From Lepidonotus clava (Eukaryota > Annelida > Polychaeta > Phyllodocida > Polynoidae): a stretch of DNA of 64,000 nt. Below, in pieces: positions 1-13,689 of the stretch. A program made the position numbers and the translations under genes. The DNA is taken from the NCBI GenBank assembly GCA_936440205.1, contig OW387143.1:32624949-32688948 (forward strand), written 5' to 3'. The notes below the pieces were generated by a model that ran no database searches, was not told where the DNA came from, and saw nothing but the letters and a program-made list of their open reading frames with translations. How positions within the stretch are numbered: position 1 is the first letter of the stretch; every line of letters begins with the position of its first letter.

Positions 1-2692
1 GAACATTGAACAAATACCATCTTCTTAATCATTGAGCAGCCAAAGCCATTGGCCCTGTCAGGCCTTGTGCCAATGGACATATCCCCAACCCACCAGGACC
101 CATGTTTCAGGGTCTGAGGGCAAGGTGGGAATGGCAGATTAATCAGTATAGTGAACAGGCCAACTTATCACAAGGTGTCCCTACATTCCAGAAGGAATAG
201 CCTTCTATCCAGGGTCAGCCAACTCATTGTGGCTTCCATTTCCGAAGGTGCACTCGATATTGTTTTTAATCACGTTCAAATTAATGTGCTTCTGCTTCTG
301 CGGACTCAATGAAGTTTGTCTTCCAAAAACATTGCTCTGTTTGAATAAGTGAGTCCATAGTAAAGACGTTCCTGTTTAGGTATACACATTATTTTAGCAA
401 AGCATCCCTTTTTGAAAATGTTAAAATTACTGGTGTGCGCTTGCAGTTCAGGAAATATAATAGGCAAACAGACAAAGTGCTAGAAACATACTACCTGCAG
501 CTGATTTCATATTTATAAAGATAAATGGCTTGTTGAAGCCTAACCAATTAAATGGACTAATTACATTTCTTTTCATTTGTAAAATCTCCATGGAAGTGAC
601 CACATGGGGGCGGGAACTCAGTGTTAATACAACCCTAGCCTTCCCCTCCGGCCCAGCCCGTATCAGGGCCACATTCCTAATTACTGGGCTGATCCCCGTA
701 GCGCCACCTGCGGGGAAGGCGTAGAACCACCTTTACCCTGGAGGACACCCAAGATGGCTGACCTTTACCACTCATCATTGGTGCATCAAAAGAGGAGGAG
801 GACTGTGTGCTTCTGTTGTCATAACAATCCCCTTGGCTGACTCTTGAGACGTGAATATTATGTTGTACAAATAATCGGCATTATGGTTTAATAGTGTTCT
901 CTGGTTAAAGAAGTGATTGTGTGCAATGGCTACTGCAATTTGAAGTCAGAGATAGATTAAATTATTACTAAATATGTTTGAATCAATGGAAAAGACAGAA
1001 TGTGATAATAGTACAATATCAAGGACAGCCGATATCAAGTCTATGCAATCATATTGGAGGGTCAAAGATATGAGTATGGACAACTACTTGTAGCTATCAA
1101 GCTGAATCCTTGATATAATTCGCCTAATCTTCATTCTGGCAGAAACTTTTGATCGGCAATAACATTTAGACTTGAATGCAAATGTTCTATCCTAATTTTC
1201 CAATCGAAATGTGATAATCTTATAGTTTCCTGATCATGAGTACTTCTGTAGCCAGCCAGGACCCTGCAGTCTAGGCCTGAGCTGGGTGCAGGCATACCCA
1301 GGAGTCACCAGACACCTGTGTCAGATTATTTTGGGGATCCAACATGAGACGTGGCTCTGGACCCGAGCCCAAATAATTCAGACCTAAGTCACCCCTATAC
1401 ACCAAAACTAAGTGGTTGCCAGAGAAAAAAGAAATAAAGAAAACTATTGGTAAAGAAAGAAGAAATTTATCAAGTCAATGAAAAATATATTTGTAGAAGT
1501 TGGAAAAAATATGATAAAAGAAGGAAACTGGCTTGGGGATTGGGTGGGGCTGCAGTTAGATATGCGTCTACTGGGCGGGATGTTTGGTGGTATACAGGTG
1601 GGGGACATAAGGGATCCAACGGTGGAAAAAGTTGCTAGGACTCACTGTCAAATGATCCGCTCCAAGGTCAAATCCTGGACTGTTTTCTTTGAACATTCCG
1701 CACACAAAGCACTTTGAGAGTAATTACTAACGTATGGAAGCTCGATCGAGTGCTTTGGGGTGTCTAGAAAAATGATTGAATGAAAAAAGTCTAAAATTCT
1801 AGGAACCAGACAGAGGCTTATTTTTACTTACATTTTGCTAACTATGCAAAAGTAGTTAGTAGCTAAAGAGTGATCAGGGAAACATGCATGCTTCCTATTT
1901 CGAAAACGCCTAGCCTAGCCCCAGCAAATATTTTGCAATACCGATTTTTTTCTTAATCCGGAAATACTAAACAATCATTATCTACCGTTACAATTTTTTT
2001 CTGCAACCACCCACACACAATTTGCACCTAAAGTCACCTACCACATCAGTAAGTAAATGAACCAAACAGAGTTATACTAAGTCCATTACTAACTCCTTGA
2101 GACCTGACTTCTCGATCGCTTTCTACTTAGCCCTGAGCCGTTTACCCCATCGTATTCCTGAAGAGTTGGAGACCCAAGTGGGCTGGGCTTGCCAAGCTAA
2201 ATACGAGTGAAGTTATGTGGAGGTCTCTGCTAATTAGTGGGGTCAGAATGTTAACCAACATCCCCCGCATCTGGTCAGACCAGTGGGGCCCTACACGAGG
2301 GGTTCACGTGTCATCTTTAATATATCTTTAGAGAAATGGTCAGAAAAACGTTTGTGATATTGATCTTTGTCGACTGATGCGTTGCGCCGGCTTTGTTACC
2401 ACTCCATATACCTGCAGTAAACTGCAACTAGTCGTCTAGTTATTATGATATCTCCTGGAATGATAGAACAACCTGGCCAAAGTATGACCAACTGTCATAT
2501 CTGAGGAAAAAAAGATTATTTTTTCTTATATTTACCCTACATTATACCCTCTTTCCTTCCCGAGGGGTATAAACTAAGTTATTAGTTGTATCTTACAATC
2601 GGACATTGACTTGCAAAGCAAGACTTATTGTTTTCTCTCGGAAAACATATAACCTCATTCGGTTTCATTCTATGTGGCAACTTATTGGTGAC
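1..2692. other. Non-coding DNA, no recognisable gene
   Basis: AT-rich sequence apart from the CTCF/YY1-like island near 0.7 kb. Short open frames near 450-720 and 1450-1720 show no domain, signal peptide or repeat that I recognise and occur in overlapping frames, as expected by chance. Confidence 0.5.
697..760. promoter_or_regulatory. CTCF-like site followed by YY1-like site
   Basis: On the minus strand, 701-709 reads AGGTGGCGC inside CCGCAGGTGGCGCTAC, a close match to the bilaterian CTCF core. About 45 bases on, CCAAGATGGCTG on the plus strand resembles a YY1 site. The pair lies in a short C/G-rich island in AT-rich DNA. Binding is inferred from motif alone. Confidence 0.4.
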
Positions 2693-2696
2693 TTAA

Positions 2697-3064
2697 AGGG
2701 AGCCAAAACCAATGTCATATCAAAATATGACAAAATTTTACCAACTCAAATAACTATGAAAATATGTTCTAACAGTCTAACTTTAGCCATTAGTACAGTA
2801 GAAATCATGATAACTAACTTTAACTTTACTTAAATTCTATAATACTCATGCCATTTATGCCTGAACACAGCAATGTTTGTAAACAAACCAATTTTGGTGG
2901 TTCACCAAAATTGACCAGGGACAAGTTCTAGGGTATTTTGATGTAGTTTAAGTCTGTATTTACAGTCTATATAATTCCATGGGCCTAAGTTATGGCCATT
3001 AGAATGTATTTCAATAGTTAACAGAATTCGCAAAATTTTGTTGTAACATTGCTTTTGGCTCCCT
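2697..3064. mobile_element. TTAA-type MITE, copy 1 (368 bp)
   Basis: The element opens with AGGGAGCCAAAACCAATGT and ends with ACATTGCTTTTGGCTCCCT, which are inverted repeats of each other; imperfect pairing continues inwards for about 90 bases. It is flanked by TTAA at 2693-2696 and 3065-3068. It has no coding capacity. Related copies lie at 8837-9207 and 56362-56731. The duplicated TTAA suggests a piggyBac- or Sola3-like driver, but no transposase is present to confirm the superfamily. Confidence 0.85.
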
Positions 3065-3068
3065 TTAA

Positions 3069-6000
3069 TAGTCGAGAACCCTGAAGATATATAGAACAAC
3101 TAGTTTGGGGTAGGTGATCGGTTGCCAACACACGTATGTACATCCCATGGAGCTAGGTTAAAAGTAGTTTCAAATCTATGCCTACCCCCTTGTGAAACCC
3201 CATGATCACCCGGCCAATGACCTACCTGACTACATGATCGGTTTGTCACATCTTATCATACAGAAGTTATCATTCATGATCTAGCAGGTAAACCGGTAGA
3301 GGAGTGTCTGTTCTGTATAGTGAACTCTATGTCTATGTTACTGTAGAAAATTACTCACTGAAACAAATATTTTATCTTCGCATATTATATAAGAAGCTTC
3401 GGGAGTTAGGTAACCAAACAATATTCAAGTGGTTGTTAACTTGTTTTGTTCTACAAATGAATTATACTGATGTATTAACTTGAACAAACAATGACTTTGA
3501 GACCAAGAGGAGAAGGGAGGACAATAGAATGGACACAAATGAATTAGACACATATCGAGGTCACGTGACCCTGCCAGACGCTGCTGCCGCCCGTCCTGCT
3601 TAATGTGTGGTCCCCTCGGACGGTAGCACTGCCATCTAGTGGGCTGTCCTGTCACTAGGACCAACTCGGACGTCACATTATGGGGATTTGATGACAGTCA
3701 TGACGATTCCTCATACCCAGAGCCCCTACCTGAGATGAAGGCCTATTTGTCTGCAGGGAAGGGAAAAGGGGCATATTATTTGCAACAGGATTCATTGTAT
3801 TATTGTGTTTAATCGAGAGAAGACATTGGAGGCAACTTCAATATCCAGATGAGAAAAAGGAAATAGGACATCTAGCATATCTGTGTCCACTTTTAAAAAG
3901 AACGAGAATTGAGAAATTCAATGTAACCTCATTGTTAGGGCAACAATACTTTAACCTAGAGATAGGTTTAGCCATTCTAACCAGTTCCTTTAGTTTCTAT
4001 TGCTCTGGGACACACGACTGTAAGACTGTCCCCACCCCCCATGGGGATAGAGATTAATACCCAGGTATTACTGTGAACTATTTACTTCCGCTATCAAGTC
4101 TCTTGGGGGCCATGAAAAGGATGGTGATACGCAGGGGTGAATGACCTCTACACAATGCGCCAATAGTCTTAGATAGGAAACGGCCTAAAAAGCAATGATA
4201 CATACAGGGTCACCCGCAATGTCATCAACTAACACATATTTTATCTAGATAGAAGAATGCCCTTCACGAAACAATAATTAACCTGTTATCATCCTATAGC
4301 GACCCCTGGTGGGAGATAGAAGTAAGATTTAACCTCCTATATACAAAAGGCGGAAGTGACCTGCCCCCCCAACACCTAACTCCCCTAAACTCCGCCAGGT
4401 GGAGTGTCACCTATACGGGCCACATACCGGGCTGTCACCTGGAGGGGATACACCTCCTCCACGGCGGGAAACGACCCTGGAGGACGAAGATGGACGGCCC
4501 TGCATGGCGGGGGCAGGAGGGGAGCGGGTTGTTTGACAAATAGGTAGGGCTGGGGAGTGGGTGGGGAGGGGGAGGACGGCTGAAGAAAATATGTTAGCCG
4601 GTAATTAGGTATGCTGAAACTAGTCCAGGATTGGTTATATTTGATTGGTATGTAGTTGCACATGGGTTAGAAGCAGGTCGGTTTGTAAAGAATAATTAGC
4701 AAGGGTTACTTTTGTTTTACTGGCAATATAATTGTTGGAAGTTTTTTCTAGGAAAACACGGATGCGATCGTCAATGTTTATTGAAACAATAACTAAGTAC
4801 TAATGGAAGACGACAGTTATCAATGTATACTTCTAATTATCTATTCCATGCACAATCGAAACATCGCACCATCTCTTTATGTAAGCGAATCTACACATAT
4901 TTTAGTTGTACGTAGCAGGGATCATGTGCGACACATGCCTGTATGGTTCGTAGCCAACTGCACACAACGCAAACCCTACGCAATTCAGGGACAGAACTCA
5001 TCTTTGTGTCAAGATCCTAGTGGGCAAAGATCCAATCTGTTAAATACGTAGCAACAATTATAGGATCTTGCAGGCATAAGTGGAAAGCACGCAGGAACCC
5101 CCACCCCACCACCGACCTCTCCCAAGCAAAGACAATTATTGATTAAGCTTGTAATGTTCTGATATTACTTTTGGCATTGAAGCAAAATTAAATGTGGTTT
5201 GGAATAGATTAACATTGTGATTTATCATACGAAATAGAAATGATGGGGGCATATATGATCAGAAATACCTAAAGGATTATATCAAGGTTAGGTAGGAAAT
5301 CATTATTAAGTCCCTGTAAACATATGTATACCCTTTCGTAAGAACTCCCCGAATATATGTGCAAAAGAAAATCCTTCAGAAGAATTCAATTTTGACTATA
5401 ATTAAAAAGTACATTTCCATCAATGTTACTTGGGACACACAAGTTACTATTCAAGTAAACACTTAGGCCAAGCTAATTGATCGATGTTATATACCCGTCC
5501 ATATATCTCCCGAGACATGAGTCAAGAATTTAATGTAGCTTATATAATATCATATTTCCTGATACTAAGTCACCCCTGAGCCCCTGTGACATAAAATGGT
5601 CCGCCCCTTGCAGTCACTTATCAATACTATACCATCCATCACAAATCTGACATCCATATACCTTGTCATGACAGCAGGTCATGCTCCAGGGCCCTGCCCA
5701 GGTAAACCAACACACCTGAACACCTCACCTGTAATCTTACAACACTATCTCAAAGATAACTCCACCTCAGAGGTCGTCTCAAAGTCATGGTCAGAGGACA
5801 TCAAATGTTATTGAGACTTGTAGATCTAGTAGTTGAGTCGGTAAAGTTCTTTGGGGCTCATTGTTTCCTATTTTGACATGAAAGTAAGTCAAAACGTTTG
5901 AATTCATAAATTGCAAATGTTAACATGATTATAAATCATCTGAAATAAGAAACAGGAACTGCCAATAATTTCTTTGTGATACATCATACAAGTGTAGCTT

Positions 6001-7208
6001 CCATAGGTTTGACATATGAGTATAATATTTGCAAACATATTTAAGGAAAGGTGGTCATGAAGAAGTACTGAATCATTTCATAAGATACACGAGATATATG
6101 AAAAATCATTACAGGACATTTTGTTAAACTATTATGTATTCAGTGAAATTGCAAGCAACACATCATGACTTACATTAAATGGTTAGCTAAGATTCCTTCC
6201 ATGAATTAAAAATAATTGGTGGATGTACAAATATCACAATATACGAAAAGGGAGCTTTCGTGAAAATAGTCAATCCAGTAAACACCAGAAGTACGCACAT
6301 ATATATGAAACCAGGGTCATCCAAGTACCCGCTGGCAGATGGAGCCAATGTGACGTGTTTGGAGAAACATGTTGGCTACAGTGTACCTAGTGATATATGG
6401 CATTCTCTATTACCAGCAGTCCTTACTGACCCCTTCGTATGACATATACACCAGGAAGCGTGCATCTCATAGAATTGTAGCCATATAACTGATATAAGTG
6501 ATTAATGGATGGGTGGGGATCTATGAATTTTGTTTAGGATAAATTACCCCAAAGTATCTGATTTATAAACCTCTTAAAGATACAAGTTCGATGGCAGTAA
6601 ATATCCAGTCAAAGTGCTAAAAGGAGGTTCATTCCTCCAACATGGTGTTTACATTATATATACACATGTAAGTGGCATATAACTTGTGTATATCGAAATG
6701 AATGTGTCTAAATGAATATGACTGTCAACCTGACAAATAGGAACGAGTGGATCCCGTATGTGTAAGTGTGTGTATATATGATATATTCAGTGGGGCTGTT
6801 GCAGTTTTCCAAATAATTATTTTCTCCTTTTGTTCATTGATTTATACGAATACTGATTAACCTGAGTTCTGCTTCAATGCACTTTGTTGTCTGTTCGTTA
6901 CATATAATAGATTTAATTTATTGTTATCATAATTATTCCAATATTGCACTCCCAATTATATACATTGGTTTCCTTGAGTTCTGCTCTTATACCTTCATTC
7001 TTCTTACATACTTGAGTCAGTGAAATATGCCATAGTTACCTTCATGATTTCTGTACTCACTGTATCGTAGATATGATTTGTTCTTAGTCATGTCCGATAG
7101 TATAACGTTACTCCCAATGTTTATTCATTTCCTTATGTTCTGCTTTGATATTCACTCCCATCTATTCTGCCTGATTATCCCATACTTTCCATTTCTTTCT
7201 GCAGTTAG
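3069..7208. other. Non-coding DNA with one GC-rich patch
   Basis: Mostly AT-rich. A patch at about 4360-4600 is C/G-rich, carries E-box words (CACCTG) and holds the G-run at 4547-4572. The frame at 4803-5051 and others here have no recognisable homology. No RNA gene was found. Confidence 0.5.
4547..4572 (+). other. G-quadruplex-type tract
   Basis: Five runs of three or more G separated by loops of one to three bases (GGGCTGGGGAGTGGGTGGGG then AGGGGG). This satisfies the usual four-run G4 pattern. Biological use is unknown. Confidence 0.5.
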
Positions 7209-7214
7209 CCCTGG

Positions 7215-7432
7215 CCCCATATCTTCGTAACTAATTTGGCTGATCAGGAAAATTTTGATTAGGGTCCCAAGATCAGCCATTTTGTCTTTTACCGAAATGG
7301 ATGATATTATTGCAAAATAGTATCAAAGAGGGATATTCAGATGTAAAATTTATTCATGATAGACAGAATCTCTAATCGTGAGACACTGATCAAGTTTTCC
7401 CTGATCAGCCAAATCAGTTACGAAGATATGGG
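7215..7432. mobile_element. Palindromic MITE, family B, copy 1 (218 bp)
   Basis: The left end CCCCATATCTTCGTAACT and the right end read in reverse complement (CCCATATCTTCGTAACT) match over about 34 bases, with GCTGATCAGG inside each arm. CCCTGG flanks both sides (7209-7214 and 7433-7438), a likely 6-bp target duplication, although the arms differ by one terminal C. It has no coding capacity. A diverged relative lies at 24797-25000. Confidence 0.75.
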
Positions 7433-8836
7433 CCCTGGTGATCAATGACATCTTTCTTTCAGTATTGTAGAGCATGGGCTGTCCAGTGCATTTTATGTCT
7501 CATTTTATGTGTCATTGTGTCTATATAAGCTACACAAAATCATTTACTTTGGCCCAGAGTTCTGTATCATTTAGATGACGGACGGCATGGTGCATGGACT
7601 CTTTATCTTAATTTATAGCAGCTTCGCGAATGCCAATTAAAGGTATAATTGTGGATGATGAGAATTATTGCCATTACCAAGACTCATTCTTTACATTACC
7701 TATTTCCTCAAACACACAATAAACTAACAACTTTTCATATCCAAAGATGCTGTTGTAATATTTGTTATATGTGAGTATAATACCCCTTCAAATTTTGAAA
7801 CCGTTGTACCCCCAGCATATCCTTATCCATAACCTCCGTTCTCCCTTACCAAATATTAACAATGAGTTAACCAAGCTCTTGAGATTTATCAGACTAGAAA
7901 CATTCTGATTATTTTCAATTATTTTCCATGTCGGACCATGTTCTCACAGGTGGTGTAGGTGGGACCCAACTCACTATGTCTCCTCCTAATGGTCAATTTA
8001 CACTGACAGTAATCTGTAGGAACGGGAGGAGGGTACACTTAGTCCTGACGTTTATCTGGTATGACTACCCATAAACCTTCAGAGCACAAAGATAACTCCG
8101 CAAAATCATCACCTGTGCACAACACGCAATCCCCTTTTAGATTTTGTCCAATAAGCCAAAAGAAAATGATAGCTGAGACAGTTTGAATGTCATGACTTTG
8201 ACAATAAAATTTGGTAATATCGTCTTTTTTCTTATAGGTTATATTGGGGATAACTGAAGTATATTAAAGTCTCGAAAAGTATTAACGAAAATAAAATAAA
8301 CTGATTTATGAATAGTCACATACCTTTGTTAAAGGTAACTGAGGGGTAATGGATGCATTTGGAGAATTTCAACGTATCAACTTCATCTGAGAACCATTTA
8401 AATCACCATTATTTGAAATATTCTCTCTATAAATTAACACTAAAAACTCATGACATGACAAAACTATAAAAGAACCCCGCAGGTCAGAGAAGCTGTTTCA
8501 GGTTAGCTGCCCATTTAATTTAGGTGTCACACCTCAAGACTGCCCAGCCAATTTGACTGTCACACCTGGTGATTTAGACCTGAAATATCTCTAAATGTCT
8601 TTAGGGTTGGCCAGGTCTGTCATGCCTGTCCAGGCCTGATGATCTAAGTCCTACGTCTGACCTCCAATCATAGCCATATGCTTACAACTGTTCATAGTAC
8701 AGACTGTTGAGGGGGAGCCATAACTGTAAATAGAGTGAAGTACCTTTGCCTTTGTGATATGGCGAGTTTAAACATAATTGTTAACACTTAATGATAGTTA
8801 CTAGCTTTTCCACTGAAGATGCATCATCAGTATTGA

Positions 8837-9207
8837 AGGGAGCAGAAAGCAATGGTGTGTCAAAATAATTATGACACAATTTTGAAAACTCAAACAACTT
8901 TGAAAATATATTTTAAGAGTATAACTTTAGCCATTGGTACACAATAAATCATGACAACTAACTAAAACCTTATGTGGATTCCATAATACTCATGTCATTT
9001 ATGCCCGAAGACAGTAATGTTTGTAAACATACCAATTTTGGTTGGTCACCAAAATTGACTAGGGACAAGAGTCAATGTATTTTGATGTAATTAAAGTATT
9101 TATTGACAGTCCATACTTTACCAGAGGCCTTGGTTATGGGCATGGAGTGTATTTCAATAGTTAACTGAATTGGCAAAATTTTGTCCCAACATTGCTTTTG
9201 GCTCCCT
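8837..9207. mobile_element. TTAA-type MITE, copy 2, flanked by TTGA (371 bp)
   Basis: Same family as 2697-3064, beginning AGGGAGCAGAAAGCAATG and ending CATTGCTTTTGGCTCCCT. Its flanks are TTGA on both sides (8833-8836 and 9208-9211). Because TTGA is not its own complement, the direct orientation shows that these four bases are a target duplication and not part of the inverted repeat. Confidence 0.85.
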
Positions 9208-9211
9208 TTGA

Positions 9212-12200
9212 TATATCTACAACCAAAGCCATTGAACTGTACAGGAACTCCAAACATAATATAATGCTATTTTTCTAGTATGCCCAACAAATAAAATCAG
9301 GCTATACAACCCTCATTTATCTCTTTAGCTAGAGTAGTTTGAACTTTTCATGATAATTAAGATTACTTTCATAATTGATACTGGGAAAATACTTGTAAAG
9401 GTATTGTGTTAGCTCAACCAGATTGTTTTTAATCCTACATCCTACACTAATGCAGTTGTAGCCTACCTGCAGTTAAGGTCAGAATTGTCTGTACTCATCA
9501 CTCAGCATAAAGAGGCCCATATCACAGGGGTCTCGGACCACCGAGTTACCTGGCCGAGACGCACAAGGTGTGCGGGCACCCTGGAGGTGACCTCAACGTC
9601 ATTGAACCCCCTGATCCTCCAGACAGACCCCTCCCCACGTGCTGGAGGACCCCTTTACCCCCTTGCCCCCTTGCCGCTTTACCCCTTACCCCCTTCCATT
9701 TCACCCCTTCCCAAAAATAACAAAATATTTCCACATTTGGGGAATTACTGAATTGCCTATTTGTTTAAAATTGAAGAGTAGATTTATAGGTACAGCTTCA
9801 TTCAAATTCTGGTCATACGTATCTCTTAAGTTTTCCACCAGATTTCTGTATAACCACACAGCAAGTAAAATACCATTTTCAAAGCTGTTGGAAATGTATT
9901 TGAAGATTAGCTGACTTGCAAATGACAAGAACAATTTATTATCATAAACAGGAAGCAACCCCACCACCCTCTGACCCCTGACCCCTTCCACCCTCTCTCA
10001 CCTGCCCTCTATCCCTTGCCCCCACTATTCAGACCCCCTGCCTAAGGGCCGGGGCCCACCCCTAGTGGCTGGTCGGACGGACCCTTCCCGCCCCCTCTGC
10101 CCCTACCCGCCCCCTACCGGACGTCCCGGGGTGCCAACATTATAAGTTGAGGCCACTATCGGCAGGTATTGGGGTAAGGGTCACCTGTTTGAATATATAT
10201 AACTATTCAGTCCGGCTTCATATGAAATTCTACGGAGACCTGTTTTGCCTTCTGCCAGTTATTCACGCACTTTGAAAACAACCCAAAACATTGTCAGAGT
10301 TCAACACTTCTACTCTTTAAATAACGATATTGAAATCTCTGGGTGGGCTTTTTCATTGCTCGTAGTCGAACATTGGGAACTTTTTAAAATAAATTTATAT
10401 CTATGCTTAAAAAATGAGAATGAAGATGGGTTATGCAATCTTATAAAGGGGATAACCATGGTTGGTGAGGGCGACGTCCCCAGCATAGGACCAGTTCACA
10501 ACTGACATTCCAGTACAAATGCAACTTAATGACACAATTCAAAACACATTCGTTATTCAAAACAGTTACCTAAGCCGTTAATTCCAGGTCCCTCGCTTAA
10601 TTTCCATGCCAACAAACACTTGATATAACTTGAAATCTAAAAGCACATACGATCATCACTGACATACATGAATGGACCCGACCACACCCTACAGATGCGT
10701 GTAATATTTACCCAGGTTTTGATTCTTGTCAAGGTTTACAAACAGTGCTCACACAGACCACTGCCTCTGGGCAGTGATATACAATGTTTATCCACCACCA
10801 CGTGCACACACCGCGTGACCTTTAACACCTTATTACCTATCCAACCTTATTCATCTGGGCGGTTTTTACCATTAAATGTAATCAAAAGGTACAGCTTATT
10901 GGCAAAACTTTTGGAATTAAATCGTTTCGAATGTCATCAATAAAATATAATATTTTATCAAATTTTGTTATTAGTAACAATAACCACTATCATTAATTAA
11001 TTTCCCTTAAAACACTTTCATAACAATTCAAAACATCTTTATTTACTTTTTTCCATGGAATTCTCTTTAGCTCGAGAATGTAAAACCCATAACAAATTGA
11101 AGCGCTATACACAAATTACCTGCTGGATCTTAAGGGTTAATACTTGGTCCGTTGGGGGTAGAAAGCTTCCCCATCACTATGTAATTAGTTCTGGATGACC
11201 CCGAGTATACATAGCAGCGTATCAGCGCAAGGGACATCTCACCTATTTCCCACCTGTTGGGACGAGAACAAGATAACCGAGAAAGATTAATGTTTGGAAA
11301 TAGACAGTAATGACTATTCAGGATAATATTGAATTGGAAGCCACTGAGATGTGGCTTCCCCAAGGCGAAAGCTTTAGGGTAGCCATCTTAAATGACTAAT
11401 TATCAAATATCTTTTGGACATCTTAAATGTACATTAATTTTAATGAATGATCATAATTATCATGGTTTGATTCAACTGAAAGCAAAAATAAGATTTACTT
11501 GAAGGGCATGATCACTATTTCAATTGTGGCTTCTAACAGTTTCGCATCGAAAACGGCTCTCTTAACGTCATACCCAATGATGTACGATCTTGGAGCAAAA
11601 AACAAAATGTTTGGGTTTTCCACCATATGTACCAACCAGGCCATATTCTCCGTATAGGATATGAGTTGACAAATGAACACTACTCACAGGCATTTGGTAT
11701 GGTTCTGGTCTTGACAAGTTAATTTCAAGTAAGGGCTACTTACTGGTCAGTCATGGGGTGTTCGGGGTATAAGCCCGGCAGGGGGGTGGTAGGTAGGGGA
11801 TTGAGGGGTTCCAGGTGAGGCTTGGGGGTGGGAAGGTGTAGGGTGAATCCATGGTGGAGATACTCTCTCCGAGAAAGTTACTGAAAGACAGCTTGAAAAT
11901 ATGCAGGTAAATTCTGTGGCAAGCAACTACTAATTTTCAATGGAGTGAAATGCTAAAAATAGTCTAACTAAGTTGTCAAAGTGATAAAAGCATTGAAGCT
12001 TTTAAACACATTCTAAATAGACCAAAGTAATAGGAAGTACCTGCATTCAAATGGTCAGCGCCCCCCTCTCAATTCTGATGAGGGGTCAGCCAGGTGTTCT
12101 GATCCCACGAACCACCCCTGACCCCTGATCACCTGCCCCTGCTGCCCCTAAAATTTGATGTCTACCTAAAATAGCCCAGTGTCAACACAACCTTCGACCC

Positions 12201-13228
12201 TGTTCGTTTACTTGACCTCCTGGTGCCTCAAGAAACTCCCGCTTTGAAGATGATCCTAGTCTAATTAATCTCACTATGGAATTTCTTTTGGCTATCTATA
12301 TGACCCTTATATTGATAAATGTAAATTATGGATAGAGATTTAGGAATTTAGAAGTGCAGGCTAGTTGAGATAACATGCCCTCCTCTAAACCTCATAAACA
12401 CTAACACTTTCATGACACATCACAGGTTGGGCTAGTCATGAAAACATGATGTTTGTCAACATTATTATGGATAATATTGAACCAGAAATCTGAGGTTTGC
12501 CTGAAAGACACTGGTCATCCACATGGTCTTTGAACGTTACCTTAGTATCTGTATGTATTATATCAAATATTTACCTGAAGGTGTTTATTGTTTTTAAACA
12601 AGTCTTCAGGGACTACACTGTAAAGTGGCATTGTATATTGATTCTCTACATTCAGCACAGGCAACACATAGATAAAATGATGATAGGAATGAGGAAAGAA
12701 CCAAAGTGTTTCATGATACTTTTGTTTTTCAAGCCACTTAGGCCTACCTTTAGTAGTGTAAAACTGATGATAAAAGAAGTTATTGGTGAGTGTTCAGCAA
12801 GTTCAGCAAGTTCAGCAATGTTTAAATGTTGATTTGCTGTTCATTGTTCCACGGGGGTAAACAGCTGATTCTGGTAAAACAGAGAAAGATGTTTTTTAAA
12901 GTAATCAGATCAGAGGAAAGAGGAAATGTCAGGCCCATTTAGATTAATTCCACAAGGCCGAAGCCATGCTTCCAACAAGAGGGCAAGAAAAAGGCCTGTA
13001 ATTAAGGAACACTATTTCCTCTTTTTAGGCCAGCTCTAATCAGTTCTACAGGTTCCTGACGTCAGCCCACCGACCCGCCTTAACGTGTGGTTGCCCTACT
13101 GTTTTTTACATACCCCCTAGGCCACATTATTCACTCTAAACCTTATCAACAGCAAAGGCCCTGCATGTACTTAGCCCACAAAAAACAGGCCTCGCACCAA
13201 GGGTATAGCTTGATATACTGGTTTCAAA
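9212..13228. other. Non-coding DNA with C-rich islands
   Basis: C-rich, repetitive stretches at about 9585-9710 and 9955-10135 contain runs like CCCCTTNCC and KLF/Sp-type CCGCCCCCT words. A G-rich stretch lies at about 11770-11835. Open frames at 9701-9991 (minus) and 12497-12832 (plus) show no recognisable domain. The remainder is AT-rich with nothing I could assign. Confidence 0.5.
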
Positions 13229-13307
13229 TTGAATTTTATCGTCATGGCATCAGTTGCCAGTGATATTTCAGTAGCACATAAGTCATGTTTTTTTGTTACA
13301 ACCGCAA

Positions 13308-13333
13308 GGGTTAGAGGGGGTTGGGGGGTTGGG
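13308..13333 (+). other. G-quadruplex-type tract
   Basis: Four G-runs (3, 5, 6 and 3 bases) with loops TTAGA, TT and TT. The pattern is like a degenerate telomeric repeat but is a single short tract. Confidence 0.45.
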
Positions 13334-13689
13334 TGTGTTCACAGGCTTGGTGCTGGAGCACTTCCAGGAGGCCTGGATGTGAAAAATGGCCCTGTCTGGA
13401 TTCCTTATGGAGTACCCCGTGGTGGCCAACACGGATGTGCAATTAGGAGAAAAACACAAATAAGCAGATTTCAGCCAAGACAGGCCAGACTGTGCTATTA
13501 GATTGAGCTATCGGTTGTCATGGTGATAGGGAGTGATTGTTGCAGCTGGGGCCCTGAAGAGGTGGTAGTGTCAAGTGAGTTTAAGCAAGAGGTCCACTGC
13601 TATCACGCATACCCCTTGGCCACGGACCCCAACCTCTTCAGTGGTTATTCTTAGCTGCTGACGCTCCTTTCCTGCTCCTTTCCTTTGGC

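Noticed and set aside
5821-5870. tRNA- or SINE-like text (AGTTGAGTCGGTAAAG)
   Set aside because: It resembles an A-box region only loosely and no B-box or cloverleaf follows.
12497-12832. 111-codon plus-strand frame
   Set aside because: No domain or homologue recognised; the end is a short SAS repeat from a GTTCAGCAA tandem.
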